Source: Sporomusaceae bacterium (GTDB taxonomy: Bacteria > Bacillota_C > Negativicutes > Sporomusales_B > UBA7701). Taken from it: DNA of 25,265 bases. The stretch lies in contig JALHDI010000078.1 in assembly GCA_022839045.1 (NCBI GenBank), positions 1-25,265 of the forward strand, written 5' to 3'. Every line of letters starts with the position of its first letter. Position 1 is the first letter of the stretch. The notes beneath the pieces were generated by a model. That model saw nothing but the letters and a program-made list of their open reading frames with translations, ran no database searches and was not told the DNA's origin. This document shows positions 7,294-14,585 of this stretch, in pieces. Made by a program: the position numbers and the translations under genes.

Positions 7294-9936
7294 CTATATC
7301 TTCGCCAGATACGCCAGCCGCTCGCTGATCGCCGCCAGCTTCTCGCGATACTCGCGCTCCTTGGCCCGCTCCTTCTCGATCACCTCGGCCGGCGCCTTGG
7401 CCACGAAGCTCTCGTTGGCCAGCTTCCCGGCGACGCGGGCGACCTCCTTCTCCAGGTTCTCCCGCTCCTTGCCGAGGCGGGCCGTCTCCTTCTCCACGTC
7501 GATCAGGCCCCTTAGCGGCAGATACACCTCCACCCCGCTCACCACCGCCGTCATCGCGTTCTCCGGCTTGGCGGCCGTCAGCGGCAGCACCGTCACCGGC
7601 TCGGCGGCGGCCAGCGTTCGCACGTACTGCGCGTTGTCGGTCAGCACCGCCTGCTGTTCGGCGGCGGCCAGCAGGATGACCTCGCTCTTCTTGCCCGGCG
7701 GCACGTTGACCTCGGCCCGCATATTGCGGATCGCCTTGACCGTCTCCATCACCGTGCCCATCGCCGCCTCGGCGGCGTCGTCCGCCAGGTCGGCCGGCGG
7801 CACGGGCCAGGCGGCCCGCACGATGCTCTCGCCCTCGTGGGGCAGGTGCCGCCAGATGGCTTCGCTGATAAACGGCATGAAAGGATGAAGCAGCTTGAGG
7901 GTGTTCCCCAGCACGTACCACAGCACATACTGGGCGGTGGCCCGGCCGGCGGCGTCCTCTTTGTTATAGAGGCGCGCCTTCGCGGTCTCGATGTACCAGT
8001 CGCAGTACTCGCTCCAGATGAATTCGTACAGGCTGCGGGCCGCCTCGCCCAGCTCGAACTTCTCCAGATTGGCGGTCACCTCGGCTGCCGTTTGGGCATA
8101 GCGGCTCAGAATCCAGCGGTCGGCCAGCGTATAGTCCCCGGGCGTCCTGGCCGGGTCGAAGCCCTCCAGGTTCATCAGCACGAACCGCGAAGCGTTCCAG
8201 ATCTTGTTGGCGAAGTTGCGGCTCGACTCCACCCGCTCCCAGTAGAAGCGCATATCGTTGCCGGGCGTGTTGCCGGTCATGAGCGTGAACCGCAGCGTGT
8301 CGGCGCCGTACTTCTCGATGACGTCCAGCGGATCGATGCCGTTGCCGAGCGACTTGGACATCTTGCGGCCCTCGCCGTCGCGCACCAGGCCGTGGATGAA
8401 AACATGCCCGAAGGGGATGTCGTCCATGAACTCCAGGCCCATGAAGATCATCCGCGCCACCCAGAAGAAAATGATGTCGTAGCCGGTCACCAGCACGCTG
8501 GTGGGGTAGAAATAAGCCAGCTCGGGCGTCTTCTTCGGCCAGCCCATGGTCGAGAACGGCCACAGCGCCGAACTGAACCAGGTGTCGAGCACGTCGGGGT
8601 CCTGCTCCACCTTGCCGCCGCACTTCGGACAGGCGGTTATATCCTCGCGGGAGACGACCGTCTCGCCGCACTCTTCGCAATACCAGGCCGGGATGCGGTG
8701 GCCCCACCAGATCTGGCGGGAGATGCACCAGTCGCGGATGTTCTCCAGCCAGTTGATGTACACGCGGGTGAACCTCTCGGGCACGAACTTGATCCGCCCG
8801 TCCGTCACCGCCGCGATCGCCGGCTCGGCCAGCGGCTGCATGCGCACGAACCACTGCTTGGAAACCAGCGGCTCCACCACCGTCGCGCAGCGCTGGCACT
8901 GGCCGACGGCGTGGACGTGCTCGTCGATCTTGACGAGGTTGCCCAGCTCCTTGAGGTCGGCGACCAGCGCCTTGCGGCACGCGTAGCGGTCCAGGCCGGC
9001 GTACTGGCCCGCCTCGGCCGTCATCGTGCCGTCGGGGGCGATCACGACCACCTGCGGCAGCTGGTGGCGGAGGCCCATGTCGAAGTCGTTGGGGTCGTGG
9101 GCCGGCGTCACCTTCACCGCCCCGGTGCCGAACGACGGGTCGACGTACTCGTCGGCCACGATCGGCAGGCGGCGGCCGACGACCGGCAGGATGAGGTACT
9201 GGCCGACGAGGTGGCGGTAGCGGTCGTCGTCGGGATGGACGGCCACCGCGGTATCGCCGAGGATGGTCTCCGGCCGGGTGGTGGCCACGGTCACGTATTC
9301 GTCGGGGCGCCCCTCCAGCGGGTAGCAGACGTGGTACAGGTTGCCGGGCTTCTCCTCGTGCTCCACCTCGATATCGCTAAGGGCGGTGTTGCAGCGCGGG
9401 CACCAGTTGGTGATGCGGTTGCCCTGGTAGATCAGCCCCTTCTCGTACAGCGACACGAACACCTCGCGCACCGCCGCCGAGCAGCCCTCGTCCATCGTGA
9501 ACCGCTCCCGCGGCCAGTCGCACGAGGCCCCCAGGCGCTTGAGCTGGTTGATGATGCGGTCGCCGTATTCGTGCTTCCACTCCCACACCCGGTCGATGAA
9601 CTGCTCGCGCCCCAGGTCGTAGCGGCTGATCCCCTCCTTGGCCAACACCTCCTCCACCTTGATCTGGGTGGCGATGCCGGCATGGTCGGAGCCCGGCATC
9701 CACAGCGCCTCGTAGCCCTGCATGCGCCGGAAGCGGATGAGCACGTCCTGGAGGGTGTTGTCGAGCGCGTGGCCCATGTGAAGCTGGCCGGTGACGTTGG
9801 GGGGCGGGATGACGATGCTGAAAGGCGTCCGGCCGGTGTCCGGCTCGGCGTGGAACAGGCCGTTCTCCTCCCAGTGCTTATACCATTTCTCTTCGACTTC
9901 TTTGGGGTCGTAAACGGTGGGAATCTGTTTTTCCAT
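7294..9936 (-). CDS. valS: Valyl-tRNA synthetase
   Basis: An 880-residue class I aminoacyl-tRNA synthetase charging tRNA-Val. The HIGH motif appears as [13 protein letters not shown] (near residue 50) and the KMSKS motif as [10 protein letters not shown] (near residue 525). Between them is the CP1 editing domain with [18 protein letters not shown] zinc-ribbon-like segment (CEECGE...CPKCGG) precedes [13 protein letters not shown]. The C-terminus has the anticodon-binding domain and a Val-specific coiled-coil tail rich in Lys and Glu. ATG at 9936 follows an excellent AAGGAGG. Expression is controlled by the T-box leader upstream. Confidence 0.98.
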   Translation of the reverse strand: MEKQIPTVYDPKEVEEKWYKHWEENGLFHAEPDTGRTPFSIVIPPPNVTGQLHMGHALDNTLQDVLIRFRRMQGYEALWMPGSDHAGIATQIKVEEVLAKEGISRYDLGREQFIDRVWEWKHEYGDRIINQLKRLGASCDWPRERFTMDEGCSAAVREVFVSLYEKGLIYQGNRITNWCPRCNTALSDIEVEHEEKPGNLYHVCYPLEGRPDEYVTVATTRPETILGDTAVAVHPDDDRYRHLVGQYLILPVVGRRLPIVADEYVDPSFGTGAVKVTPAHDPNDFDMGLRHQLPQVVVIAPDGTMTAEAGQYAGLDRYACRKALVADLKELGNLVKIDEHVHAVGQCQRCATVVEPLVSKQWFVRMQPLAEPAIAAVTDGRIKFVPERFTRVYINWLENIRDWCISRQIWWGHRIPAWYCEECGETVVSREDITACPKCGGKVEQDPDVLDTWFSSALWPFSTMGWPKKTPELAYFYPTSVLVTGYDIIFFWVARMIFMGLEFMDDIPFGHVFIHGLVRDGEGRKMSKSLGNGIDPLDVIEKYGADTLRFTLMTGNTPGNDMRFYWERVESSRNFANKIWNASRFVLMNLEGFDPARTPGDYTLADRWILSRYAQTAAEVTANLEKFELGEAARSLYEFIWSEYCDWYIETAKARLYNKEDAAGRATAQYVLWYVLGNTLKLLHPFMPFISEAIWRHLPHEGESIVRAAWPVPPADLADDAAEAAMGTVMETVKAIRNMRAEVNVPPGKKSEVILLAAAEQQAVLTDNAQYVRTLAAAEPVTVLPLTAAKPENAMTAVVSGVEVYLPLRGLIDVEKETARLGKERENLEKEVARVAGKLANESFVAKAPAEVIEKERAKEREYREKLAAISERLAYLAKI

Positions 9937-9980
9937 ATGAAAGCCTCCTTAGATCACCATTAGAATTCCATTATTCGCGT

Positions 9981-10018
9981 AAAAATAAAAAAGCCTTCGC
10001 CCGTAAGGACGAAAGCCT
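9981..10018 (-). terminator. Regulated intrinsic terminator of the valS T-box
   Basis: On the minus strand GCTTTCGTCC, loop TTAC and GGGCGAAGGC form a 10-bp stem including G-U pairs, followed by TTTTTTATTTTT. The 5' arm overlaps the region that would form the alternative antiterminator with the T-box sequence. Confidence 0.88.
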
Positions 10019-10244
10019 CTGCCTCCGTGGTACCACCTTTCTTCCCGGCGCGCAGACTGCGCCGGCTCGCGCGGCCGGTAACGGGGCCTCCCGTCGGCGC
10101 CTACTGCCCTTCGGCGCCGCGGCTCGGGGACGACTTCCACCGCCCGCGCCGCGGGGCCTCGCAGCCGATGGGCCCCTTCTCTGCGCCGGCCGGTCCGGTG
10201 TACTCCTTTTCCCGTCCTCGCCTCTGTCGGTGTCAACTTTATAT
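9981..10244 (-). ncRNA. T-box leader (valine-responsive) of valS
   Basis: The transcribed leader contains the T-box AAAGGTGGTACCACGG (10040-10025), whose GGTG pairs with the CCA end of uncharged tRNA. In stem I, AGTA (10204-10201) lies opposite GUC, a valine codon (10134-10132), flanked by the helix CACCG/CGGTG. That is the expected arrangement of a specifier loop. A terminator hairpin closes the leader. Uncharged tRNA-Val should stabilise the antiterminator and allow valS transcription. The stem I fold was worked out by eye; the T-box and terminator are unambiguous. Confidence 0.92.
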
Positions 10245-10250
10245 AGATAA

Positions 10251-10279
10251 AATATACCTTGCCGCCATGCCGTTGTCAA
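10251..10279 (-). promoter_or_regulatory. Sigma-A-type promoter of valS
   Basis: TTGACA (10279-10274) and TATATT (10256-10251) are 17 bp apart, a near-consensus promoter. The predicted start near 10244 fits the 5' end of the T-box leader. Confidence 0.85.
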
Positions 10280-10280
10280 G

Positions 10281-10433
10281 GCCGCCGTCGGCTAGGCGGC
10301 TGTAGCCGCAGCACGGCGAAACGGCGACCCAGCCTATACCCTGAATACACAGCCGCATCTCCGCAGGGTTTTTCGCCGCCACGGCGAATATTAGCAGGAT
10401 ACGCCGCCCCAAATATCTGCAAGGAGCGAAGCG
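10281..10433 (+). other. Hairpin-rich leader region upstream of fdhA
   Basis: About 150 bp between the divergent valS promoter and fdhA with several inverted repeats. GCCGCC/GGCGGC lies at 10281-10300 and GCGGCT/AGCCGC at 10297-10310. A CCCTG/CAGGG pair is followed by TTTTT (10340-10373). A perfect 7-bp repeat, TTCGCCG-CCA-CGGCGAA, lies at 10372-10388. No clear -35/-10 pair was found on the plus strand. It could be a structured 5' UTR, an attenuator or an operator region; no riboswitch family can be assigned by eye. Confidence 0.4.
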
Positions 10434-11486
10434 ATGAACAAAATCACCCTCACCATCGACGGCCGTCAGATCAGCGTCCCGCCCGGCGCCACCGTGCTGG
10501 AAGCCGCCCGCCTGCTCGGCATCAATATCCCCACCCTCTGCCACCTCGCCGACCTCACCCCCGAAGGCTGCTGCCGCGTCTGCCTCGTCGAGGTCGCCGG
10601 CCTGCGCAGCCTCACCACCGCCTGCACCCACCCCGTGGCCGAGGGCATGGTCGTGCGCACCAGCACCCCCGATATCCGCGAAGCCCGCCAGATGGTCGTC
10701 GAGATGCTGCTCGCCAACCACCCGTCCGACTGCCTCACCTGCCAGAGCAACCTGCGTTGCGAGCTGCAGCGCCTGGCCCTCGACCTGGGGGTGCGCGACG
10801 TCCGCTTCCGCGGCGAACACCGCCGTTACGAGCTTGACGACAGCAACCCCTTCATCATCCGCGACAACGAGAAATGCGTCCTATGCGGGCGCTGTGTGCG
10901 GGTCTGCAAAGAGATCCAGTGCTGCAACGTCCTCGAATGGACCGAGCGCGGCTTCGTCAGCAAAGTCACCCCCGCCTTCGACAACGCCATGGATAAGTCG
11001 AGCTGCGTCTTCTGCGGCACCTGCGTGTCCGCCTGCCCCACCGGGGCGCTCACCGAAAAACCGATGCACGGCACCGGGCTGCCGGACAAAAAAGTCAAGA
11101 CCACCTGCCCCTTCTGCGGCGTCGGCTGCAACTTCGACCTCAACGTCAAGGACGGCAAAATCCTCGGCGTCACCTCCAACGAAACCAGCGCCGTCAACGG
11201 CCGGCTGCTGTGCGTCAAGGGCCGCTTCGGCACCGACTACGTCCACAGCCCTGAGCGCCTGACAAGCCCGCTCATCAAAAAAGGCGGCGAATTTGTGGAA
11301 ACTACCTGGGACGAAGCCCTCGGCCTCGTGGCCGCAAAGCTGGCCGGCATCAAGGCCGCCCACGGCCCCGACGCCATCGCCGCCCTCAGCTCGGCCCGCT
11401 GCACCAACGAAGAAAACTACCTGCTGCAGAAATTCATGCGCGCGGCGGTCGGCACCAACAACGTCGACCACTGCGCCCGTACCTGA
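10434..11486 (+). CDS. fdhA: FdhA N-terminal part, up to the selenocysteine UGA
   Basis: This 350-codon segment holds, in order: a plant-type [2Fe-2S] domain (Cys in TLCHL, CCRVC and TTACTHP, residues about 1-80); a His/Cys [4Fe-4S] motif (HPSDCLTCQSNLRC, about 96-109); and two [4Fe-4S] ferredoxin motifs (CVLCGRCVRVC and CVFCGTCVSACP). The start of the molybdopterin oxidoreductase domain follows, with its own [4Fe-4S] ligands (CPFCGVGC and later LLCVKG). It ends DHCART directly before UGA, where homologues have Sec or Cys followed by H-x-P-x-V-A-G-L. The same H-S-P-T-V-A-G-L follows here, so UGA is read as selenocysteine rather than as a stop. Confidence 0.85.
   Translation: MNKITLTIDGRQISVPPGATVLEAARLLGINIPTLCHLADLTPEGCCRVCLVEVAGLRSLTTACTHPVAEGMVVRTSTPDIREARQMVVEMLLANHPSDCLTCQSNLRCELQRLALDLGVRDVRFRGEHRRYELDDSNPFIIRDNEKCVLCGRCVRVCKEIQCCNVLEWTERGFVSKVTPAFDNAMDKSSCVFCGTCVSACPTGALTEKPMHGTGLPDKKVKTTCPFCGVGCNFDLNVKDGKILGVTSNETSAVNGRLLCVKGRFGTDYVHSPERLTSPLIKKGGEFVETTWDEALGLVAAKLAGIKAAHGPDAIAALSSARCTNEENYLLQKFMRAAVGTNNVDHCART
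11484..11486 (+). other. UGA selenocysteine codon of fdhA
   Basis: The in-frame TGA lies exactly at the conserved active-site Sec/Cys position of formate dehydrogenase H-type proteins, with conserved sequence before (DHCAR) and after (HSPTVAGLA). A SECIS-like hairpin follows at the same codon distance as in E. coli fdhF, whose loop also contains GGUCU. Decoding would require selA, selB and selC elsewhere in the genome. Confidence 0.88.
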
Positions 11487-11490
11487 CACA

Positions 11491-11533
11491 GCCCCACCGT
11501 GGCCGGTCTGGCCCCACCGTGGCCGGTCTGGCC
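11491..11533 (+). repeat. Perfect 20-bp tandem duplication inside fdhA
   Basis: GCCCCACCGTGGCCGGTCTG occurs at 11491-11510 and again at 11511-11530, followed by three more matching bases, so 43 bp have an exact 20-bp period. Twenty is not a multiple of three, hence the frameshift. The unit spans the SECIS hairpin, a sequence prone to polymerase slippage and to read or assembly errors. Confidence 0.97.
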
Positions 11534-11535
11534 AC
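11499..11535 (+). promoter_or_regulatory. SECIS element of fdhA, present as one damaged and one complete hairpin
   Basis: The complete bacterial SECIS-type hairpin is GTGGCC-GGTCT-GGCCAC, a 6-bp perfect stem with a GGUCU loop; it lies at 11519-11535 in the second repeat copy. The first copy, at the proper distance from the UGA (12 bases before the stem), keeps the loop but only the inner 4 bp of stem, because GGCCAC has become GGCCCC. A single copy without the duplication would give the full hairpin at the proper place. Confidence 0.75.
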
Positions 11536-13132
11536 ATCCTTCGGCTCCGGCGCCATGACCAACTCCATCGGCGAAATCCCCGACAACCAAGTGCTGTTCG
11601 TCATCGGCGCCAACCCCCCCGAGGCCCATCCCGTCATCGGCGCCAAAATGCGCCAGGCCCTGACCAAAGGCGCCAAGCTCATCGTCGCCGACCCGCGCAA
11701 AACCGAGCTGGCCGCCGCCGCCCACGTCTGGCTGCGCCTCAAACCCGGCACCGACGTCGCCCTCATCAACGGCCTCCTCCACATCATCATCAAGAACGGT
11801 TGGCACGACCGCGACTTCATCGGCAAATGCACCACCGGCTTCGAAGCCGTCGCCGCCGTCGCCGAACGCTACCCGCCCGACCTCGTCGAGCGGACCACCG
11901 GCGTCCCGGCGCACCTCCTCTACGAAGCCGCCAAAATCTACGCCACCGCCGAGCGGGCCGGCATCTTCTACACCCTCGGCATCACCGAGCACACCTGCGG
12001 CACCGACAACGTCATGAGCCTCGCCAACCTGGCCATGCTCACCGGCAACATCGGCAAACCGGCCGCCGGCGTCAACCCCCTCCGCGGCCAGAACAACGTC
12101 CAGGGCGCCTGCGACATGGGCGCGCTGCCCAACGTCCTTCCGGGCTACCAGCAAGTAAAATGGCCCGACATCCGCAAGAAATTCGCCGCCGCCTGGGGAG
12201 CCGACGTGCCGGACAAGCCCGGCCACACCCTGCCCGACATGTTCGACGCCGCCGTCCGCGGCAACCTCCAAGCGATGTACATCATGGGCGAGGACCCCGT
12301 CCTCTCCGACGCCAACGCCAGCCACGTCCGCAAGGGCCTCGAAAACCTCGACTTCCTCGTCGTCCAGAACCTCTTCCTCACCGAGACCGCCAAACTCGCC
12401 GACGTCGTCCTGCCGGCCGCCAGCTTCGCCGAGAAGGAAGGCACCTTCACCAACACCGAGCGCCGCATCCAGCGCGTCCGCCAGGCCATCGAGCCGATCG
12501 GCGGCAGCCGCCCCGACTGGCAAATCATCTGCGACCTCGCCGCCCGCTTCGGCTACCCCATGAACTACGCCGCGCCGGAGGAAATCATGGCCGAAATCGC
12601 CGCCCTCACCCCCTCCTACGCCGGCGTCACCTACCCCCGCCTCGAAGAGAGCGGCCTGCAGTGGCCGGTCCCCGCTGCCGACCACCCCGGCACGAAGTTC
12701 CTGCACCAAGACGGGCAGTTCACCTGCGGTCTCGGCTACTTCCAGCCCATCGACTACGAGCCCCCCGCCGAGGTGCCCGACGACGAATACCCCTTCCTCC
12801 TTACCACCGGCCGCATCCTCTACCACTACAACGTCTCCACCCACCGCCACGCCAAGCACCTCACCGCCCACCGCCCCGAGGAGCGGGTCATGGTCCACCC
12901 TGACGACGCCGCCCGCCTCGGCCTGGCCGAAGGCGACACCGCCAGGGTCTCCTCGCGCCGGGGCAGCGTGCGCGCCAAAACGTGGGTCACCGACGCCGTG
13001 CCGCCCGGGGTCGTGTGGATGTCCTTCCACTTCCCTGCCACCCCCACCAACGAAATCACCAGCGGCGCGTACGACAAGGTCACAAAGACTTACGAATACA
13101 AAGTCTGCGCCGTCAGAATTACGGGGGCGTAG
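11519..13132 (+). CDS. fdhA: FdhA C-terminal part (molybdopterin and dinucleotide-binding domains)
   Basis: An open frame of 537 codons continuing FdhA from the GTG of the second repeat copy (VAGLATSFGSGAMTNSIGEI). It contains the rest of the molybdopterin oxidoreductase domain (for example GITEHTCGTDNV, GVNPLRGQNNVQGACDMG, MYIMGEDP, and VLPAASFAEKEGTFTNTERR). The C-terminal molydopterin-dinucleotide-binding domain follows (LTTGRILYHYN, VHPDDAARLGLAEGD, WMSFHFP). No ribosome-binding site precedes the GTG, so separate translation is unlikely; it is best taken as the frameshifted remainder of fdhA. Confidence 0.8.
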   Translation: MAGLATSFGSGAMTNSIGEIPDNQVLFVIGANPPEAHPVIGAKMRQALTKGAKLIVADPRKTELAAAAHVWLRLKPGTDVALINGLLHIIIKNGWHDRDFIGKCTTGFEAVAAVAERYPPDLVERTTGVPAHLLYEAAKIYATAERAGIFYTLGITEHTCGTDNVMSLANLAMLTGNIGKPAAGVNPLRGQNNVQGACDMGALPNVLPGYQQVKWPDIRKKFAAAWGADVPDKPGHTLPDMFDAAVRGNLQAMYIMGEDPVLSDANASHVRKGLENLDFLVVQNLFLTETAKLADVVLPAASFAEKEGTFTNTERRIQRVRQAIEPIGGSRPDWQIICDLAARFGYPMNYAAPEEIMAEIAALTPSYAGVTYPRLEESGLQWPVPAADHPGTKFLHQDGQFTCGLGYFQPIDYEPPAEVPDDEYPFLLTTGRILYHYNVSTHRHAKHLTAHRPEERVMVHPDDAARLGLAEGDTARVSSRRGSVRAKTWVTDAVPPGVVWMSFHFPATPTNEITSGAYDKVTKTYEYKVCAVRITGA

Positions 13133-13231
13133 AAAATCCATCTGCTGCGTTGCTCCTCGGATGGCCCACTCGACGTACGCAACCAAGTACGCCATCGCGG
13201 GCCATCCTTGCATCTGGAGCTTTCTACGCAC
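13127..13231. repeat. Palindromic intergenic repeat, copy 1
   Basis: Terminal arms GCGTAGAAA (13127) and TTTCTACGC (ending 13231) are inverted repeats. The left arm includes the fdhA stop codon. Inside are CATCTGC...GCATCTGG and GGATGGCCC (13159-13167) with GGGCCATCC (13201-13209), and a central CGTAC...GTACG. The core order CATCTGCxGCGTTG - CGTACG - AGTACGC - GCATCTG is shared with the copies at 14346 and 18121. Confidence 0.75.
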
Positions 13232-13257
13232 CCTCCCGTCAATGAAGGAGCATTCCC

Positions 13258-13722
13258 ATGCCCACTATTATCCCCGCCACCACACCCGCGCACTTGGAGA
13301 CCGTCCGCGACCTGTTCGGCGAATACGCCGCCTCCCTCCCCTTCGCCCTCGACTTCCAGGGCTTTCAAGATGAACTCGCCGGCCTGCCCGGCAAATACGC
13401 CCCGCCCGGCGGCGCCCTGCTTCTCCTGCTGGACGGCGCGGAGGCGGCCGGCTGCGTCGCCCTGCGGCCGCTGGCGGCCGGCATCGGCGAGATGAAGCGT
13501 CTCTACGTCCGGCCCGCCTGTCGCGGCAAAGGCTATGGCCAACTGCTCGCCGACGCTGTCATCGCCGCAGCCCGCCGCCGGGGCTACCGCAGCATGCGCC
13601 TCGACACCGTCCCCGGCATGGACGCCGCCATCGCCCTGTACGCCGCCCTTGGCTTCACGCCCATCGAACCGTACTGCCATAACCCCGTGCCGGGAGCGAT
13701 GTTCCTCGAAAAAACACTGTAA
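13258..13722 (+). CDS. GNAT-family N-acetyltransferase
   Basis: A 154-residue GCN5-related acetyltransferase. The acetyl-CoA pyrophosphate loop is seen as RPACRGKGYGQLLAD (about residues 85-99), preceded by the strand EMKRLYV. The C-terminal motif AIALYAALGFTPIEPY is typical. The substrate cannot be inferred. ATG is preceded by AAGGAG at seven bases. It follows copy 1 of the palindromic repeat and is closed by a hairpin terminator; a link to formate metabolism is not indicated. Confidence 0.88.
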   Translation: MPTIIPATTPAHLETVRDLFGEYAASLPFALDFQGFQDELAGLPGKYAPPGGALLLLLDGAEAAGCVALRPLAAGIGEMKRLYVRPACRGKGYGQLLADAVIAAARRRGYRSMRLDTVPGMDAAIALYAALGFTPIEPYCHNPVPGAMFLEKTL

Positions 13723-13731
13723 CAAGCAGGT

Positions 13732-13758
13732 CCGCACCTTACGGTGCGGGCTATTTTA
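13732..13758 (+). terminator. Intrinsic terminator after the acetyltransferase gene
   Basis: CCGCACC-TTAC-GGTGCGG (7-bp stem) followed by GCTATTTTA, ten bases after the stop codon. The T-tract is short but the position is right. Confidence 0.7.
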
Positions 13759-13841
13759 TGCTTGCAGGTAAATTTAGCCATATTGGCGAAATAAGTCGAT
13801 ATATAACTGTAGGTGTCAGCAAACGGAATCGGAGGGATAAG

Positions 13842-14342
13842 GTGAAAAAGGCGCTCGCTGTGATAACCGCAGCTGTCTTGCTGGCCGCGGGCCCGCCCGC
13901 CGCCGGCGCGGCGGAGCTTTCGCCCGCCTCCATCCCTTTGCCCGCCGCCGCCAAACCCGCCCCGCCGGCCAAAGCTCCCAAAGGCAAGGACATCGTCGCC
14001 ACCGCCCAGAAATACAAAGGCGTGCCCTACAAATACGGTGGCGCCTCCCCCAAAGGCTTCGACTGCTCCGGCTTCGTCATGTTCGTCTACAACGAGCACG
14101 GCAAAAAGCTGCCCCGCTCCGCCGACAAGCAGTACGAAACCGGCAAAGCGGTGAAACCCAAGGACCTCGGTCCCGGCGACCTCGTCTTCTTCACCACCGC
14201 CGAGAAGGGCGCCTCCCATGTCGGCATCTTTGTTGGCGGCGGCAAATTCATCCACGCCTCGACAAGCCGCGGCGTAATGGTCTCGTCCCTGGCGGACAGT
14301 TACTGGAAGCCGCGTTACCTCGGCGCCCGCCGGATTCTATAA
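13842..14342 (+). CDS. Secreted NlpC/P60 peptidoglycan endopeptidase
   Basis: A 166-residue protein beginning with a Sec signal peptide (KKALAVITAAVLLAAG, cleavage likely after AGA-A). A short Pro/Ala linker (about residues 25-48) leads to an NlpC/P60 domain. The catalytic triad is visible: C75 in DCSGFV, H126 in SHVGIF and H138 in FIHAS. Family members cut D-Glu-gamma-Dpm or related bonds in cell-wall peptides. No separate wall-binding repeat is seen. GTG at 13842 follows GGAGGG at good distance; the longer frame upstream would bury the signal peptide. It is convergent with the MFS gene. Confidence 0.9.
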   Translation: MKKALAVITAAVLLAAGPPAAGAAELSPASIPLPAAAKPAPPAKAPKGKDIVATAQKYKGVPYKYGGASPKGFDCSGFVMFVYNEHGKKLPRSADKQYETGKAVKPKDLGPGDLVFFTTAEKGASHVGIFVGGGKFIHASTSRGVMVSSLADSYWKPRYLGARRIL

Positions 14343-14345
14343 CTC

Positions 14346-14522
14346 GGCCGTTGATAAACCGCCATCTGCGTCGTTGTTCCGTCGGCCGTTTGCTAGCGTA
14401 CGTCCGAGTACGCGTCGGCCGGGCGCTAGAGCCATCCATGGCGCGCCCGGCACTAGGCCCATCCGGGGCCGTCGCGGCACGCCCGACGGAGCCGCCTAGC
14501 ATCTGACGGTTTCTGAACGGCC
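14346..14522. repeat. Palindromic intergenic repeat, copy 2
   Basis: A 177-bp element between convergent genes. The ends GGCCGTTGATAAACCGCCA and the reverse complement of the other end (GGCCGTTCAGAAACCGTCA) form a long stem. CCATCTGCGTCGTTGTTCC, GCTAGCGTACG, GAGTACGCGTCG and GGAGCCGCCTAGCATCTG match copy 3. It contains about 60 bp of additional central GC-rich palindromic sequence (near 14420-14485) absent from copy 3. Confidence 0.8.
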
Positions 14523-14544
14523 TTTGGCTTTAACTATAGTCCCG

Positions 14545-14582
14545 AAAAAATTTTCGAGGCCCGCACAATAGGTGCGGGCCTC
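14545..14582 (-). terminator. Intrinsic terminator of the ubiD-ubiA-MFS transcript
   Basis: On the minus strand GAGGCCCGCAC, loop CTATT and GTGCGGGCCTC form an 11-bp stem, followed by GAAAATTTTTT. It begins four bases after the MFS stop codon. Confidence 0.85.
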
Positions 14583-14585
14583 GCC

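Larger units (their letters stand above)
10434..13132 (+). pseudogene. fdhA: Formate dehydrogenase alpha subunit, selenocysteine type, split by a 20-bp duplication
   Basis: Removing one repeat unit and reading UGA 11484-11486 as selenocysteine gives a protein of about 892 residues, the size of NAD(P)-linked FdhA enzymes such as those of acetogens. It would oxidise formate or reduce CO2 at a molybdenum or tungsten bis-pyranopterin centre. Its N-terminal NuoG-like Fe-S domains would pass electrons to partner subunits, none of which is adjacent. There is no Tat signal, so it is cytosolic. As written, a perfect 20-bp tandem duplication (11491-11530) puts everything after it in the wrong frame; read-through of UGA would end at TGA 11556-11558. 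AAGGAG precedes the ATG. The gene could be truly broken in this strain, or the duplication could be a sequencing or assembly error. Confidence 0.85.

Noticed and set aside
7837..9963. A 708-codon open frame on the plus strand opposite valS
   Set aside because: It is antisense to an unmistakable valS and arises because GC-rich third positions leave few stop codons. Its translation is low-complexity (rich in Ala, Arg, His, Val, Asp, Gly) with no recognisable motif.
11486..11520. Programmed ribosomal frameshifting joining the two parts of fdhA
   Set aside because: No slippery heptamer is seen, and the exact 20-bp duplication explains the frame change fully.
11519..13132. Independent translation of the FdhA C-terminal frame from GTG 11519
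   Set aside because: No Shine-Dalgarno precedes the GTG, and the product would lack the Sec residue and Fe-S domains.
11417..13231. A 604-codon open frame on the minus strand opposite fdhA
   Set aside because: Same cause: a mirror of GC-rich coding sequence, with Gly/Val/Ala/Asp-rich translation and no family features.
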